From: Diadema setosum
Lineage: Eukaryota > Echinodermata > Echinoidea > Diadematoida > Diadematidae
DNA length: 64,000 nt
Reading direction: 5' to 3'
Assembly (NCBI RefSeq): GCF_964275005.1
Contig: NC_092698.1
Coordinates: forward strand, 30,519,662-30,583,661
Numbering within the stretch: the first letter of the stretch is position 1; the number at the start of each line of letters is the position of its first letter. Position numbers and translations under genes: made by a program. Shown one piece after another: positions 13,901-24,838 of the stretch. Under the pieces are notes generated by a model. That model had not been told where the DNA came from and made no database searches. It worked only from the letters and a program-made list of their open reading frames with translations.

Positions 13901-16900
13901 GAAGTTTACTGGCAAATATGAAAATAAAGATTATAGAATACTAGAACAAACAAATATAATTATGACCTTTGATTCCATTCCCAGAGGATTTTTAGGAGCT
14001 CATTGTGCTGAACAATGCCGAAAATTTACAACATACTTCATTTTGTTGCAATCTGTGGAATATATAAAGGAGTATTCAAAGCATAGAGAGTAATAACATG
14101 TTAATAAAATACACGATGGATGTGTTCAAATACGTATGAAATCGTCCATACAACTCTCAGAGAAAAGTAAAGCCAAACGTTGTTTGGAAAAAAAAAAATA
14201 TCAACGCTCAGCCGTTCAGCGAATACGGAGGTAGGATTATCAGGGGAGATGGTAATGTTGTCATAATGAGAAACAAAATTCTAAATTTAGCCAAGACATC
14301 GATACCCATATTATGACAGGGAGTGTTCAATGTACTAATCTCCGATACTCGTTTGATAGCTGCCAAAGTAATACGCCTTTAATCCAACAGAGGTCGACCG
14401 TATTACTGTGATTTCCCGGGAACTATCAATTAGACTCGCTGACGTTCGAGGCGATTGAATGATTGAGGGATGGGAAACAGAAAGGAAGAGGAGGGAGAGG
14501 ACAGACAGAGGAAAGTGACTTGCTCGCATTCAAGTCGAGTCAGTGATTGCGTGATGAAAGAAGAGGAAGGCAGGAAGAGCGAAAGAACGACATACACAGA
14601 GAGGGGAGTAGATGAATCGGTTAAATTCCAGTCGATAACGTGATTAAGCAGTAAGAGGGAGACGAAAGAGAGAATACAGCTTAATTACACAGTACGGATT
14701 TTCTTTTCTCCTCGTCTGTCCTTTACGTGACAAATCTTGTAAACGGCTGATGCTTTCTCAAAGAGTGGCGGTGTGCAGAAATCTAATTTGTTTAGTTTTG
14801 TTGAGTAAATTCAACAGCGAAGTTATTATCGTACAGTGTAAACGTCAAACATGCATGGCGAGTATCCCTTTGCATCCCAGTACCAAATTCAACGAATTTC
14901 GTTATTTGAACGTTCATCAAATGGATTCTTATATCACTATGAAGCTTTGCTTCCATACTCTTGAAAAATACATAATCACGAGTTCTTTTTTTAACATTTG
15001 TGCACATATGTAAACAATACGAGACCAGGCAAATAGCGTGTTCGTCACACATATTGCAATAAATTGGTAAGATGTTTCGAGTTGTTAACACAAATCAAGC
15101 ACCAACATACACACGTCTCTCTCTCCCTCTCTCTCTCTCTATATATATATACAATATCAGGTTATGTTCAAATTTTATATTCCTTGTTCATATGTTCATG
15201 TCTACTTAATTTAACAATGAGATGAAGAGTAATAATAATGATAGTACCAATGATAGCAATCAAATATGTAACTATTCATTATAAAGAAAAAAACTTACAA
15301 CAACCGCGCGCTATGTTTCATCTCGCTTATGCTTGTATATCGCCAAAAAATAATGTGATAGAAACAAATCCTTGCGCTGCATTGATATAGTACGCCGGAT
15401 GAGAATAAAATTCTGTAGAATTTGTTGAAGCAGCCAAAGATAGAGTGCCGGCGTTTGAAAATAGAATGGAAGAGAATAGATCAGCGGCATTATGACATGG
15501 GAAGTCGCACCAAGTTTCTGCCTTGCATGATGTTGCCTGTTTACGTCAGTTGACATCCTCGTCTAACACAGAAGTTGAACTCTTGACAAGCGTGACACAA
15601 TTTGCGTCAGTGATAGATCAGCGAGGGATTTCAGCCTAAATGAGCGCACCACAACGTTCTTCCTGCCCCCTATACATCTCGAATCTATTTATACGCCATT
15701 ACGTAATCTTCCCTCCCCATGCAAAGTGGAATATTGACTTTGAGTACCCGTTGTCATAAAGTAAGGTCTGACGCAGATGATTATACGAATCCTGCACTCC
15801 TTTGTGAACATTTTATACACTCTTAAATCATGAAGCAAAATATCGCCTCTTGGTCATTGCCAAACGGTTAGTTGTACAAAAAGAAACTTTACCTGGTATA
15901 CCACAAGGAGTTAAGATGGTCTTATTGTTATAAATGTTACCTTTAGAGGATTTACAAATTGAAAGTGCTATATCTATTCTGAACTACGATACAAAGCTCA
16001 AAATGTTAGTTTTAAAATAGTCACAGAATATCAGATTGCTATATTTCAAACTGAAGTTTGTTTGTTGTTGTTTTTTTTGGAAAAAAAAAGGTTTGTATGT
16101 CAATAAATGTATGATACCTTGCCTGTTCTGCTCACACCCCGACCACGTAGGACAAAAATCATTGACTTAAAAGGGGATGAGCTCAACGAGGGAAACAGTT
16201 TAGTATTCAAAACTGAAGTTTTTGGGAAAAAAGAAACAGCCTTGTATGTCAATAAGTTTTATTGATATATTGCCTGTTGTGCTCACACGCTGACCACGTA
16301 GAACAAACATAATTGAGTAGGGTTTGAGTAGAACGAGGGAGACACTTTTGTTTCCAAAGTGACTCTTAACTCTGATTGGCAGTTTGCTGAAAAATCGGGA
16401 ACGCGAGCTAATGAGGCACATCCTGTGGTCAGGTTCGCTCGGTGAATAATTGGAGCCTCCGCGAAACGAACTATGAATAACGCAAGTTTTTAAAGGTGTC
16501 ACACCCCTCCAGAGAAAAGCAGGACAATGATTTTGACTTTCACTAGTATATACCCCAAGTGGTCAAAACATGTACCACTGCGTACATCATGTCAAGTGAG
16601 ACCAAAAGTAGAGCTAGATGTTCTGCTATGACATTGATATGAGATTTCATGTGATTGATTTATTGGTTTTTGTTTCATGATACTGCACAACTCAATTTTG
16701 ATGAGGACACAGACAACGAAGTCACACGCAATGTGAAAACAACGTGTAAGAAACGAATGATAAAGATTTAAAACCGACGACCGAAAGCACAAACAAATAC
16801 GATTAATTAGAGGTGCGCATTAAGCTTGATATGCATACAGCAGACAATGTTTTCAATAGGGTTGGCGCCAAATGGCCTTTGAAATGATTATGGAAAGCAG

Positions 16901-17693
16901 AAAAGGTAACATTGATCTTGTTTCAAAATGGTTAACGAGTTCTAAATCAATCGTTTAAAATACTTAAGTGAACTATTTCACAAAATCAAAGACATTGTCT
17001 AGTGTCTCTAATTTCTTGTGAAACTTTCATAATATTCATGATTCGCAAGTCATCCTAATCGAATAATTATGTACGAATTAGAACAAGTGTGAGCATTTTA
17101 AGACCTTAAAAATCGCGAAACAACCGAGATGCCCTTTCCAGATTTTAAGATTGAATTTGCCTGAATATTCAATTCACGTCATCATCGACGAATATATGCC
17201 TTAATCAAGGAACGCGATCGCACTTAAGTAATATGAATCGACGCAAGAACTTATAATTCGAAGTAGTCACTGTAACCATGGTAACGAAAGTGAAAACGTC
17301 AAGATGGTGTAAAAAGGTCGCTGACTTTCTCCATGGCACGAGTTTGTGGTGGTAGGCGTAAAAAGATTGGCGTGAGATTAGATAACCTGCTTTGAGAAGG
17401 AAAAGCCGATGATACTATACAAATCTTAGTCCTCCCCCACCCTACCCCTGGTCTTTTTATAATGTTGTTTAAGTACGAGTATTTTACTTGATCATAATAC
17501 AGAAGATATGAGAGATAAAATATAAACTGATTTCCATTCATATGTTTCATATTATGCTCATGGAGAGGGTCAAATATACATTTAAACCTGTGGAAAATCG
17601 TGCTGAAGCTTCCAAAGGTTGACAAAGATTTAAATCATCACACGAAAGAAATATGAAGAGCGGTTATCGCGGTTATTATTATTGTTATTATTA

Positions 17694-17729
<36 letters not shown>

Positions 17730-20700
17730 GTAGTAGTAGTAGTAGTAGTAGTAGTATCATTATAATATTAATGATAATAATAATAATAATAATAATCATT
17801 ATTATTATTATTATTATTTTTTTTTTATCTCTTCGTCTTTCAGTCACTAATATCAATATTACATTATTCAAAATCAGAACATAAATTAATTTTTTTCTAA
17901 AGAAAATGACTAGGTCATGTGCAGTGTAACAAGGCTCTTAAAATCGTGCCAATTCTGAGCACTTAGTAATGAGTGAGTTTATCTTCATGACAGTCAATGA
18001 AAGCCTGAAACACAAATACCAGTTTACTGAACGCTTACAGAACGCTCAGTGACGAATGAGCACAGTCTGGCTTTAGCTAATTCTAAGGCAAATGATGATT
18101 TTGTGAAGAGCGTTTTCTAACTAAAAGCGTTTCGTGTTGGCATGAATTCAATGCTGTTGGTTGGCTGGTTGGTTTACTTCCTTATTTCTGGAAGGACTAT
18201 TTTCTGCATTTTCTGCAAATAATACTTGATCATCTTATATCAAAATATTGACAAAAAATATTAATTGCAGGAAGGGCTAATGTAATGAAGTACAGAATTA
18301 CAAAAAAAAAAAATAACTCAAAAACTCAAAACAAACATATAGACCTACAGTATGTCCCCCAAAAATACGATCAGATTTTCGCATTGATAACACCCATGAT
18401 TAAATTGTCTAAATGCTACTTCAGAGTCTTAAAATATAACATCTTAGTGCTATTTTGCAGAAAACCCCATTCAATTTGGTTAAACGGTCACAAAGAAATG
18501 GGGATTGTTGTAAAGCATGTCATGAGTCTGATTCTTCCAAGTTTAGCACTTCGATGCTCTTGTGTGTGAATACAATAGACAGAACTTGGAGGGAAGAGAC
18601 TTCTGACATCCTCTACAAAACTCCTCATTTCTCTTTGACCACTGAAGCAAATCGGATGGGGTTTTCTGTAAAGTGTGGGCAATGAGTTATAGTTTCATAC
18701 CTTGAATTTGTATTTAGATTGATTCACTATTAGATATCATTGAGGAGGGTCCCGTTGTATACATATATATGAAGAGTTTGTTTGCAAAAACCAATAAGTC
18801 CATTTTTGAAGATTTTGAAGTACGATCTCTGTCATAAAGTACAAAATAATACCTTTTAAATGATATATCGGACACTACATATAAAGGTATATTCTTGAAG
18901 TTATGGTCAAAAGAAGCAACAATTTTCTTATTATTCTCTTTATTTTTCTTGACCTTTAATCGCAAATATCTCCATTTGGCAAATATGGACTTATCGGTTT
19001 TTGCAAACAAACTCTTCATATATTTATTTATTTATTTATTTTATTTTTTTTTTTGGGGGGGGGGGACATGTGGTAAAGATAAATTTCATTTGAGTTTGAG
19101 TTTCATTGTGGAAGAACACAATTATCGGTACATTTAGAATGAATATATTCCCACAATACATTTTAAACACCAAGATATTGCAGAATTCATGGTTTAATGT
19201 GGATCTTAAAGCTTGTTACTTCAACAGAGGGAAAATTGGTGTAAGCTTTGATTCTGTCATGGCAGTACAAGGTGTTTTGAATCTTGATGACCCAAACTTA
19301 TGATATTATGCAGTTATATCTGGGGTTAACCTTTGCCAAACTCACATGAATGTTTTCCTCATTTCAGGCGGCCTGCGGGTTATGGCGGGTTTATTAATGC
19401 CATTTTTACCTGGCATCGATATCGCTGATATTTCGTCGGCAGATAAATATCAGATGATCACGTGGATCATGATATCAGTGCCAGGATAAGCCACTAGGCC
19501 GCCGTACAACCTTATAGAGATGATATCAGATACACGTCATATTAAGGGCATGTTAAGAAGGAAAAGAAGAAGAAAGAGAGATAACACCCCCCCCCCCAAA
19601 AAAAGGAAAAAAAAGATAGGGCTGTGGGTAAGGCCTATCATCCTTCACACATCTTTCACATCTGTCGCGTCACGTACCAAGGAACGTTTTTCTATATAAG
19701 GAATATGTCGGCCACCGCAGGATAGTGATCCAGTTCGGTGATTGCCAATTGTTATTAAAGTGCGCCCTCGTAGGTTTTTTGAAGACCAGGTCAAGCAAAG
19801 AGTTTGCAATGAGAAGGTATCAGTCAGTCCGCAGCACATACGCTAATGAGCCGATCCGGCAAGATTTATTCAGCACTCTCGTTGACGATCTTTGCGTTCG
19901 AAAGGTGTCTCGTCGTGCGAGATTTTGCGAGACTTTGATAGGGCTATGTTTTTCACAGTGTAGCGACTTGTACATACATTCGTCATGGCTACAAGTCACG
20001 GTAAATTGTTTTCCAGACTTTGATCTTTATTTTGATACTAAATTTGCCTATAACATCAGATCTTATCATGACTATATAATCAGTTGAATTTGCGTAAATT
20101 TTACCTGATTTTCACGGAAGATTTTGTCGTCTAAAGTTCTTTTTTGGTTCCTGACCGGATTAAGAAACGGTTGTTTCTGATTTTGGCTTTTTCGTAGAGA
20201 GGAAACTTAGATGCTCATCATATATTGGAGTCAAGGAGACGCAAGCATGATTTATACTAGTTTTTGTCTGTAAAATTCACTCCTAAGCCGGAAGTATGCT
20301 CCGCACAAAGTGTACAGTGGCGCGAAAGAGCTCTCTCATTGGACAGTGCGTGCGTTCAGCGCTTGAACTACACGCGTGCCAAGAAACCGCAAGTGGCATG
20401 AAACCGTTATGTAGCAGCGCAATGACGTAATGCAAGCGCTGAGTGCAGGCGCTGTCCAATGAGAGAGCTTACTCTTGAGATTGCACGGTTTCAAGCTGAT
20501 CAGCACTGACATCGATGTATATTTTACTGGTTCCTGACCGGATGAAGCAACAAATTGTCAAGATATTTACATGGATACAAAGATTAGGAGATGGACTACC
20601 AAATAAAGCATTTTCATTGAGACGCAAGGTGAATTTGGTATTTTTTTGACGTCTTGAAAGTGTACTGCACGAATTACTTTTTTCATCATTTTTCAAGCTC

Positions 20701-23430
20701 AAATTACGCTATGATATTTTTCATTTACAATAATTTGAGTAACATGTGACGATAGTTTACATATTTTCCTTGAATTTGATACCAAATTTGTGACCATAAG
20801 GTGTATTTTTGTTGCCGAAAGCCCAAGGACAAAATCCCCTTACGCAGCTCATTACGTATGCAAGCCTAAAGCGGGCTTGCATACGAGTTGAATAAATACG
20901 AGCGAATTATCGGGTGCTGCGGACTGACTGGTATGTAGTGAGAAAAATCTCTTTGAAGCCGAGGGACCAGCCTATAGAGCGCCCTCGTCGTGGGCTTTAC
21001 GCCAACACCACCACCAACAAAAATCAAACGAACAAATTATGATCTTATAGTATCAGGAGTTTTTCACTTATTCTTATATTTCGCGTTTCAAAGTCCAATC
21101 AATATTTTGACTTATTTCAACAAGAAAACAATCCTAACAGACTCCCATGAGACAAGGAAAGCTGATTTAATAAGCAAAGAGTCAAAATATAACAATGTTG
21201 AAATACTTGTTCTGTGGACGAGATTAGCTGATTAAGCACATATTCTCTATATCCATGGTAAAACTTACTTTGGCAGAAAATATTCCATTCCGTAATGACG
21301 ATGCCTTTGTTTACTATATACAATATCAATCTGCGAATCGTGCTGCTGCTATACTGATTTATACAAAAGAAAATGAAACAATGATAAAGGCTGGTAATAA
21401 ACTAACATCACCATGGCAAGCCACGGTTTCATCTCGGGTTTATAACGACTTCAGTTCTTTATTAGACCATATTTTATGACGTGTTGCTATCTTTGGCATA
21501 TCAATGTGGTTTGAAATGATAACGATTATCCGATGTTAGGAGTGCAAGTTGAAGGCTACACTTTTTTCTTATACTTTCGTCGCAGTCTTCTTGTTTGACG
21601 TTCAGAAAAGCTTCATGACATGCTAAGAGAAACAGCTTGCCTTTCTCGCAATACGCACATGACAGTGCATGGAAGTCACCATACCGAAAATGCAAGCAAA
21701 TTTCCACATAATGATCAAATTATGAAAACATATACAGTAAAATGGCTCCTCCATCTCGTCACATCGGAAGTTGTTGGATTGTAAGGTTTTGTGATAAATC
21801 TACAAACCGTGTTAATGAAAGATATGCCTTTCAAGTAAGCATATTTGGAAATGTAATTGCATTTCCTTTCAACCAACAGTAATGCGCTAATACACCAATG
21901 TATGTAGGCATGTGAATAAGGAACAGCAGGGACAACACTTCGAATGACGTTTGAAGAAAAACAGTCAGAGGCAAATTTGACATGGACAGTCTTTCCTGAA
22001 CAATTACGATGGGAAAGAGTCCAAATTTTTCCCCTCTTCTTCCTTTGTGTCTCTTCCCACCTCCCTGGTGTTCCTTATATCAGTGCTGATCTGAAGGTTG
22101 GTCATACAATTCATTGAGCCTCGTAGTTTGTTATTTCTATCTCATGACTGACTAGCAGCAGATTCTTCCCCCTCCCTCCCCCACCTTCCACCCCCCCCCC
22201 CCCATGAAGAATTGCCGTAATACTAAATGTAGTGCCTAATTATTGCATAACGGTTTAATCATCGAGCGTTGTTGAGAAATTGTTTTTCTGCTGTGGTTGA
22301 AAAGACCCACTACGACCTATAATAAGAAGCAATGTTCTTGCAACTCTTCTTCATCTAATTTTGTAATAAAACTCACAATTTGCACGGAAGTAGACCCTAC
22401 TTCTTTGCAAGTAGATTATAATCTTTGAGATTTATTCTTGAAATATGTTGGAATGCTTCCCTACAGTCATTGAAGTATCTATAGTGATGCAATAAAAAAA
22501 AAAACCCGATTCCTTCATATTAGACAAAAAGAAGACAATAAAGAATAAATTTGTTGGCTATTATTGCAACTGATTGATAAATTGCCTGTCATCGTAGTCT
22601 TTCGTTCCTCTTTTTCTTTTTGCATTTTAGGAGCTGTGTGTACATGTGCCAACCCCATACAGCCATGCTGCCAGCCTGCCGAAGGTAAGAAAGGACAACA
22701 CGGGGACACCAACATCTCGCAACATCACCATTACGCCGGACCAACCCACCACGTACCAGCACAGACCACGCAGACAGGTCGTACACCTCACGCCATACCG
22801 TACGCAAAGTCCGAGGCCTTCCCGATCCGCAGCGCAGACAACACTGCAGACAACGGCGCCAGTAGAAGGAACGATGGCGGCAATGTAGGGGGCTACATGG
22901 GTTTGATCAAGGGAAGACCTGAAGGGGATGTTCACCATCCCTTCCCGCCGAGCCAACCGCGGCAGGGTTTGACGCAGGCTGTCAACCACGAGTATCACCT
23001 GCCGCATCACCATGGCTCTATGGTTGGGACTACTCGTGTGGTGGACACACCACATCAAGTGCAGCGCGCCCCCACCGGCTGTGGCAGCTCCGCCCAGCAT
23101 CCGCCAGAAGATCCGTACTACTTCAAATTGAACGAGGGCCAGCAGATGGCGCCGCCACAGCCTCGGCCGCTCCAGGATCGCAACATACCCGACGTCATAG
23201 CCAACCGACCCGTCATGAACACAGACACAGCGATGACTAATGACGGTCGATACGAACACATCAGCGACCACTCGCTGCAAAAGAACCAAGCTCAAAAGTA
23301 CGACACCATCTTTGTTCAGGATGGTAAAAATCACAGGTCACGTGTCGGCAGCGTGGACAGAAACCTGGATGGCGATGAGAGCTACGACAAACTGGACCGT
23401 TCAAAGCAATTCCACATGCACTTGAGTTAA
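6948..23430 (+). CDS. Gene C: six-exon single-pass membrane protein with tyrosine-motif tail (451 aa)
   Basis: Coding exons are 6948-7027, 10232-10278, 10768-10986, 12532-12673, 13036-13103 and 22631-23430. They total 1356 nt, stay in one frame, and every intron is GT-AG. The start is the ATG opening a hydrophobic signal peptide (residues 1 to about 21, likely cleaved after Thr-Glu-Ser). Residues 28-116 form a Pro/Glu/Arg-rich stalk with three cysteines. Residues 126-151 are a membrane span followed by four arginines. Residues 152-451 are a cytoplasmic tail with a Cys cluster (189, 191, 198, 199), a His/Gln-rich stretch, and Tyr motifs YFKL (349), YEHI (393), YDTI (409) and YDKL (437). I recognise no named family. 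The architecture suggests a receptor or adaptor signalling through SH2 partners, which is inference. It shares intron phases and tail motifs with genes B and A. Confidence 0.85.
7630..7681. repeat. (TA)n microsatellite
   Basis: About 25 uninterrupted TA units. Short open frames through it on both strands are Tyr/Ile artefacts. Confidence 0.95.
7761..7838 (+). mobile_element. tRNA-Thr-like sequence, probable SINE head
   Basis: Folds as a tRNA: an A-box-like TAGCTCAGTCGG, a five-pair anticodon stem CCGGT/TCCGG-type around loop CTAGTAA (anticodon AGT, Thr), and a B box GGTTCGAATCC in a T arm with stem TCGGG/CCCGA. The acceptor arm can pair nine bases with one C-A mismatch, longer than a normal tRNA. 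The copy sits between two TA microsatellites inside an intron. I favour a tRNA-derived SINE or pseudogene over a working tRNA gene. Confidence 0.55.
7862..7896. repeat. (TA)n microsatellite
   Basis: About 17 TA units, 24 bases beyond the tRNA-like sequence, perhaps the tail of the same SINE. Confidence 0.9.
10232..10278 (+). CDS. Gene C exon 2 (47 nt, phase 2 to 1)
   Basis: Starts after TTCTGCAG and ends at the donor GTATGT. Encodes TATGIDRQGIGCPPL with one cysteine at residue 39. A 47-nt exon of identical phase occurs in gene A at 63766-63812, which supports both calls. Confidence 0.75.
10279..10767 (+). other. Gene C intron 2
   Basis: Holds short CA tracts (10330-10355, 10662-10673), A and T runs, and nothing else I can name. 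Confidence 0.6.
10768..10986 (+). CDS. Gene C exon 3: Pro-Glu stalk (219 nt, phase 1 to 1)
   Basis: Encodes residues 44-115. Residues 49-76 repeat Lys/Arg-Pro-Glu units about ten times, giving an extended charged stalk. An acidic stretch follows, then Cys102 and Cys109 flank a Pro-Pro-Gly-Asp turn and could form a small disulphide loop. Both boundaries are phase 1, so the exon can be lost or gained without a frame change. Gene B appears to lack it. Confidence 0.8.
10987..12531 (+). other. Gene C intron 3
   Basis: Contains GAT/AAT-rich microsatellite DNA at 12225-12410. An antisense frame at 11316-11654 (112 codons) has no recognisable motif and no supporting splice context. Confidence 0.6.
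12225..12410. repeat. Imperfect (GAT/AAT)n and (TTA)n tract
   Basis: Asp/Asn-coding GATAAT units run into TTATTA units. The open frame across it (12122-12430) is low-complexity and not believed. Confidence 0.85.
12532..12673 (+). CDS. Gene C exon 4: transmembrane segment (phase 1 to 2)
   Basis: Encodes residues 117-162. A hydrophobic stretch of about 25 residues (AAFIGMAILIAITVTVISLV and onward to Trp151) is followed by RRRRDRERSQ, a stop-transfer signal that puts the C-terminus in the cytoplasm by the positive-inside rule. The acceptor has a long pyrimidine tract and the donor is AG|GTGAGG. Confidence 0.85.
13036..13103 (+). CDS. Gene C exon 5: juxtamembrane (68 nt, phase 2 to 1)
   Basis: Encodes SFTLPHAHNGYATPGEKCAA and three more residues. 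The opening Ser-Phe-Thr matches Arg-Phe-Thr at the start of the equivalent gene B exon (33178-33221), which has the same phases. Confidence 0.75.
16045..16350. repeat. Two-unit tandem duplication (about 160 bp each)
   Basis: Units at about 16045-16200 and 16206-16350 share the blocks AACTGAAGTTT, TTGTATGTCAATAA, TTGCCTGTT.TGCTCACAC, GACCACGTAG and ACGAGGGA in the same order, with clear divergence. Confidence 0.8.
17674..17820. repeat. (TTA)n / (TAG)n / (TAA)n compound microsatellite
   Basis: Trinucleotide runs switch from TTA to TAG, then TAA and TTA again. The palindromic make-up could form a hairpin. Confidence 0.95.
18458..18668. mobile_element. Diverged inverted-repeat MITE
   Basis: The arm starting CAGAAAACCCCATTC at 18458 is matched in reverse complement by the arm ending at 18668. 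Pairing continues about 80 bases through AAAGAAATGGGGA and GAGTCTGATTCTTCCAAG with mismatches. No ORF spans it. Confidence 0.7.
18765..19026. mobile_element. MITE with about 43-bp terminal inverted repeats
   Basis: The left arm 18765-18807 (starts ATATATGAAGAGTTTGTTTG) and the right arm 18983-19026 are reverse complements with two or three mismatches. The interior is AT-rich and non-coding. Confidence 0.8.
19820..20931. mobile_element. 1.1-kb non-autonomous DNA transposon with TA target duplication
   Basis: The ends are inverted repeats: TCAGTCAGTCCGCAGCAC on the left and CCAGTCAGTCCGCAGCAC on the right (reverse complement), each next to TA. An inner inverted pair (about 20322-20360 and 20437-20472, core CTCTCTCATTGGACAG) and a repeated GGTTCCTGACCGGAT suggest a composite build. 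A 120-codon frame (19725-20087) crosses the left end and shows no transposase motif. The TA duplication fits the Tc1/mariner class, but only by inference. Confidence 0.7.
22631..23430 (+). CDS. Gene C exon 6: cytoplasmic tail and stop codon
   Basis: Begins after TTGCATTTTAG in phase 1 and encodes residues 187-451. It carries DPYYFKL (346-352), a proline-rich PPQPRP (360-365), YEHI and YDTI with 12 residues between them (Y393 and Y409), and YDKL (437) near the C-terminus. The YEHI-YDTI pair fits the loose ITAM rule YxxI/L-x6-12-YxxI/L. An in-frame ATG upstream at 22564 lies in the intron and is not the start. Confidence 0.85.
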
Positions 23431-23672
23431 GGCCCAGACAAACAGGCGTGAATAACATCCTTCCACATTCCACGCGCTGTCATGCTGTGGTTCGAGGCCA
23501 GCTTGTAGAAATATTTATATTAGATAAAATATATCAACATGCAAAAAGAAATAATACACGGAGAGATTTAAACAAAAATTGGAGGAGCAAAGAGTTTTGC
23601 CAGCTACAAACAAACAATACTATACAGTTCGCCAGCAGAGTTTACTATATAATAATAATATGAGTTAGTCTG

Positions 23673-23678
23673 AATAAA
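23673..23678 (+). promoter_or_regulatory. Candidate poly(A) signal for gene C
   Basis: AATAAA about 240 bases after the stop codon. A second AATAAA region lies near 26480, so the used site is not certain. Confidence 0.5.
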
Positions 23679-23937
23679 GGTGAGCTGAAAAGATGATTGC
23701 CGTGAAGATTCGACCAAGCAGCCACTCATGTATAGACTGAGGCAACGTGAACTTTGGTCATGCCAATCAAAGACGTGTCAAACGTGTCAACAACTACTAC
23801 TGTGCAGTTTAGATTTCATCCGACGCCTCGTAAAGTTTTGGGCACTTGGTAAGCTGCCAAATCTAGCACGCTTGGCATAATTTTGTTTAAGAACAAGTCC
23901 ATAGAATCATGAGCTATTGCTGGTGTTTCTAATCTTT

Positions 23938-23992
23938 CTATCTACATATGTATATACATATACATATATACATATAGAGAGAAATCATATTG

Positions 23993-24042
<50 letters not shown>

Positions 24043-24043
24043 G

Positions 24044-24118
<75 letters not shown>

Positions 24119-24120
24119 GT
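23938..24120. repeat. Compound (TA)n / (ATACAT)n microsatellite
   Basis: Nearly 180 bases of TA with ACATATAT and GTAAATAT interruptions, symmetrical enough to extrude as a cruciform. Confidence 0.95.
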
Positions 24121-24540
24121 AAAGATTCCTGTCATTGACATTGGTACCCAAACATTTACTTTGCTTGTGTTCAACGATATCATTGGTGTTCTCATTGACA
24201 GAGCATGTCTTTATCGCATGCACAGTCACTTAAAACCCATTAGATTTTTGTGCTTTGATGTTGTTTCTATTTTTAGCATAAGTCTTAACTAAATTGATTA
24301 CTGATCTTTAACTTAACGTTTGAGAAGATCAGAGCTAATGTTTTTATCTGAAATTGGCAAATCCTGGTATCATCATTATATTCTGGGCAAATTCATCAAA
24401 TTCTTCCGTTTTTTATGAAACTGATTGACAAATTAACTTATTTACGTCGATGTAGGGCAATTTGTCAATCACTTACATATTTTGGGCAGATTTGATAAAT
24501 GTAACCAGTTCCATCCAATCTTATATCCAGTGTAAAGATA

Positions 24541-24838
24541 GGTTATAGCTCGTTATTCCGAAGGTTCGTTATTCCGAAGGCTCTTCAGTCCGAAGATTCG
24601 TTATTCCGATGGTTCGTTATTCCGAATTTCATTTTCGGATTAACAAATCTTCGGAATAACGAACCTTCGGAATAACGCCACAAATGTTCGGATTAACGAA
24701 CCCTTTTTCATTTTCGGATTAACGAACCTCTAGGTATAGGGAATTTGTGTGATTCGGATTAACGAACCTTCGGAATAACGAACCTTCGGAATAACGAACC
24801 TTCGGAATAGCGAACCTTCGGAATGACGAACAGCACCC
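24541..24838. mobile_element. hAT-like MITE of CGGAATAACGAAC units
   Basis: Direct duplications GTAAAGATA flank it (24532-24540 and 24839-24847). The ends are imperfect inverted repeats: GGTTATAGCTCGTTATTCCG against GGGTGCTGTTCGTCATTCCG. The inside is mostly repeated TTCGGAATAACGAACC in both orientations. An 8-9 bp duplication fits hAT elements. A second copy of this family lies at 61982-62190. Confidence 0.75.

Larger units (their letters stand above)
13104..22630 (+). other. Gene C intron 5 (9.5 kb, repeat-rich)
   Basis: The largest intron. It contains a CT/TA tract (15115-15152), a tandem duplication (16045-16350), a long TAA/TAG microsatellite (17674-17820), two small inverted-repeat elements (18458-18668 and 18765-19026) and a TA-flanked element (19820-20931). 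In 13104-15110, 16351-17670 and 20932-22630 I see no gene; open frames there are short with no motif. Confidence 0.65.

Noticed and set aside
22627-23334. A 235-codon antisense frame opposite gene C exon 6
   Set aside because: Shadow of the coding exon; no motif and no splice support.
23938-24229. Overlapping open frames rich in Tyr-Ile
   Set aside because: They are translations of a TA microsatellite.
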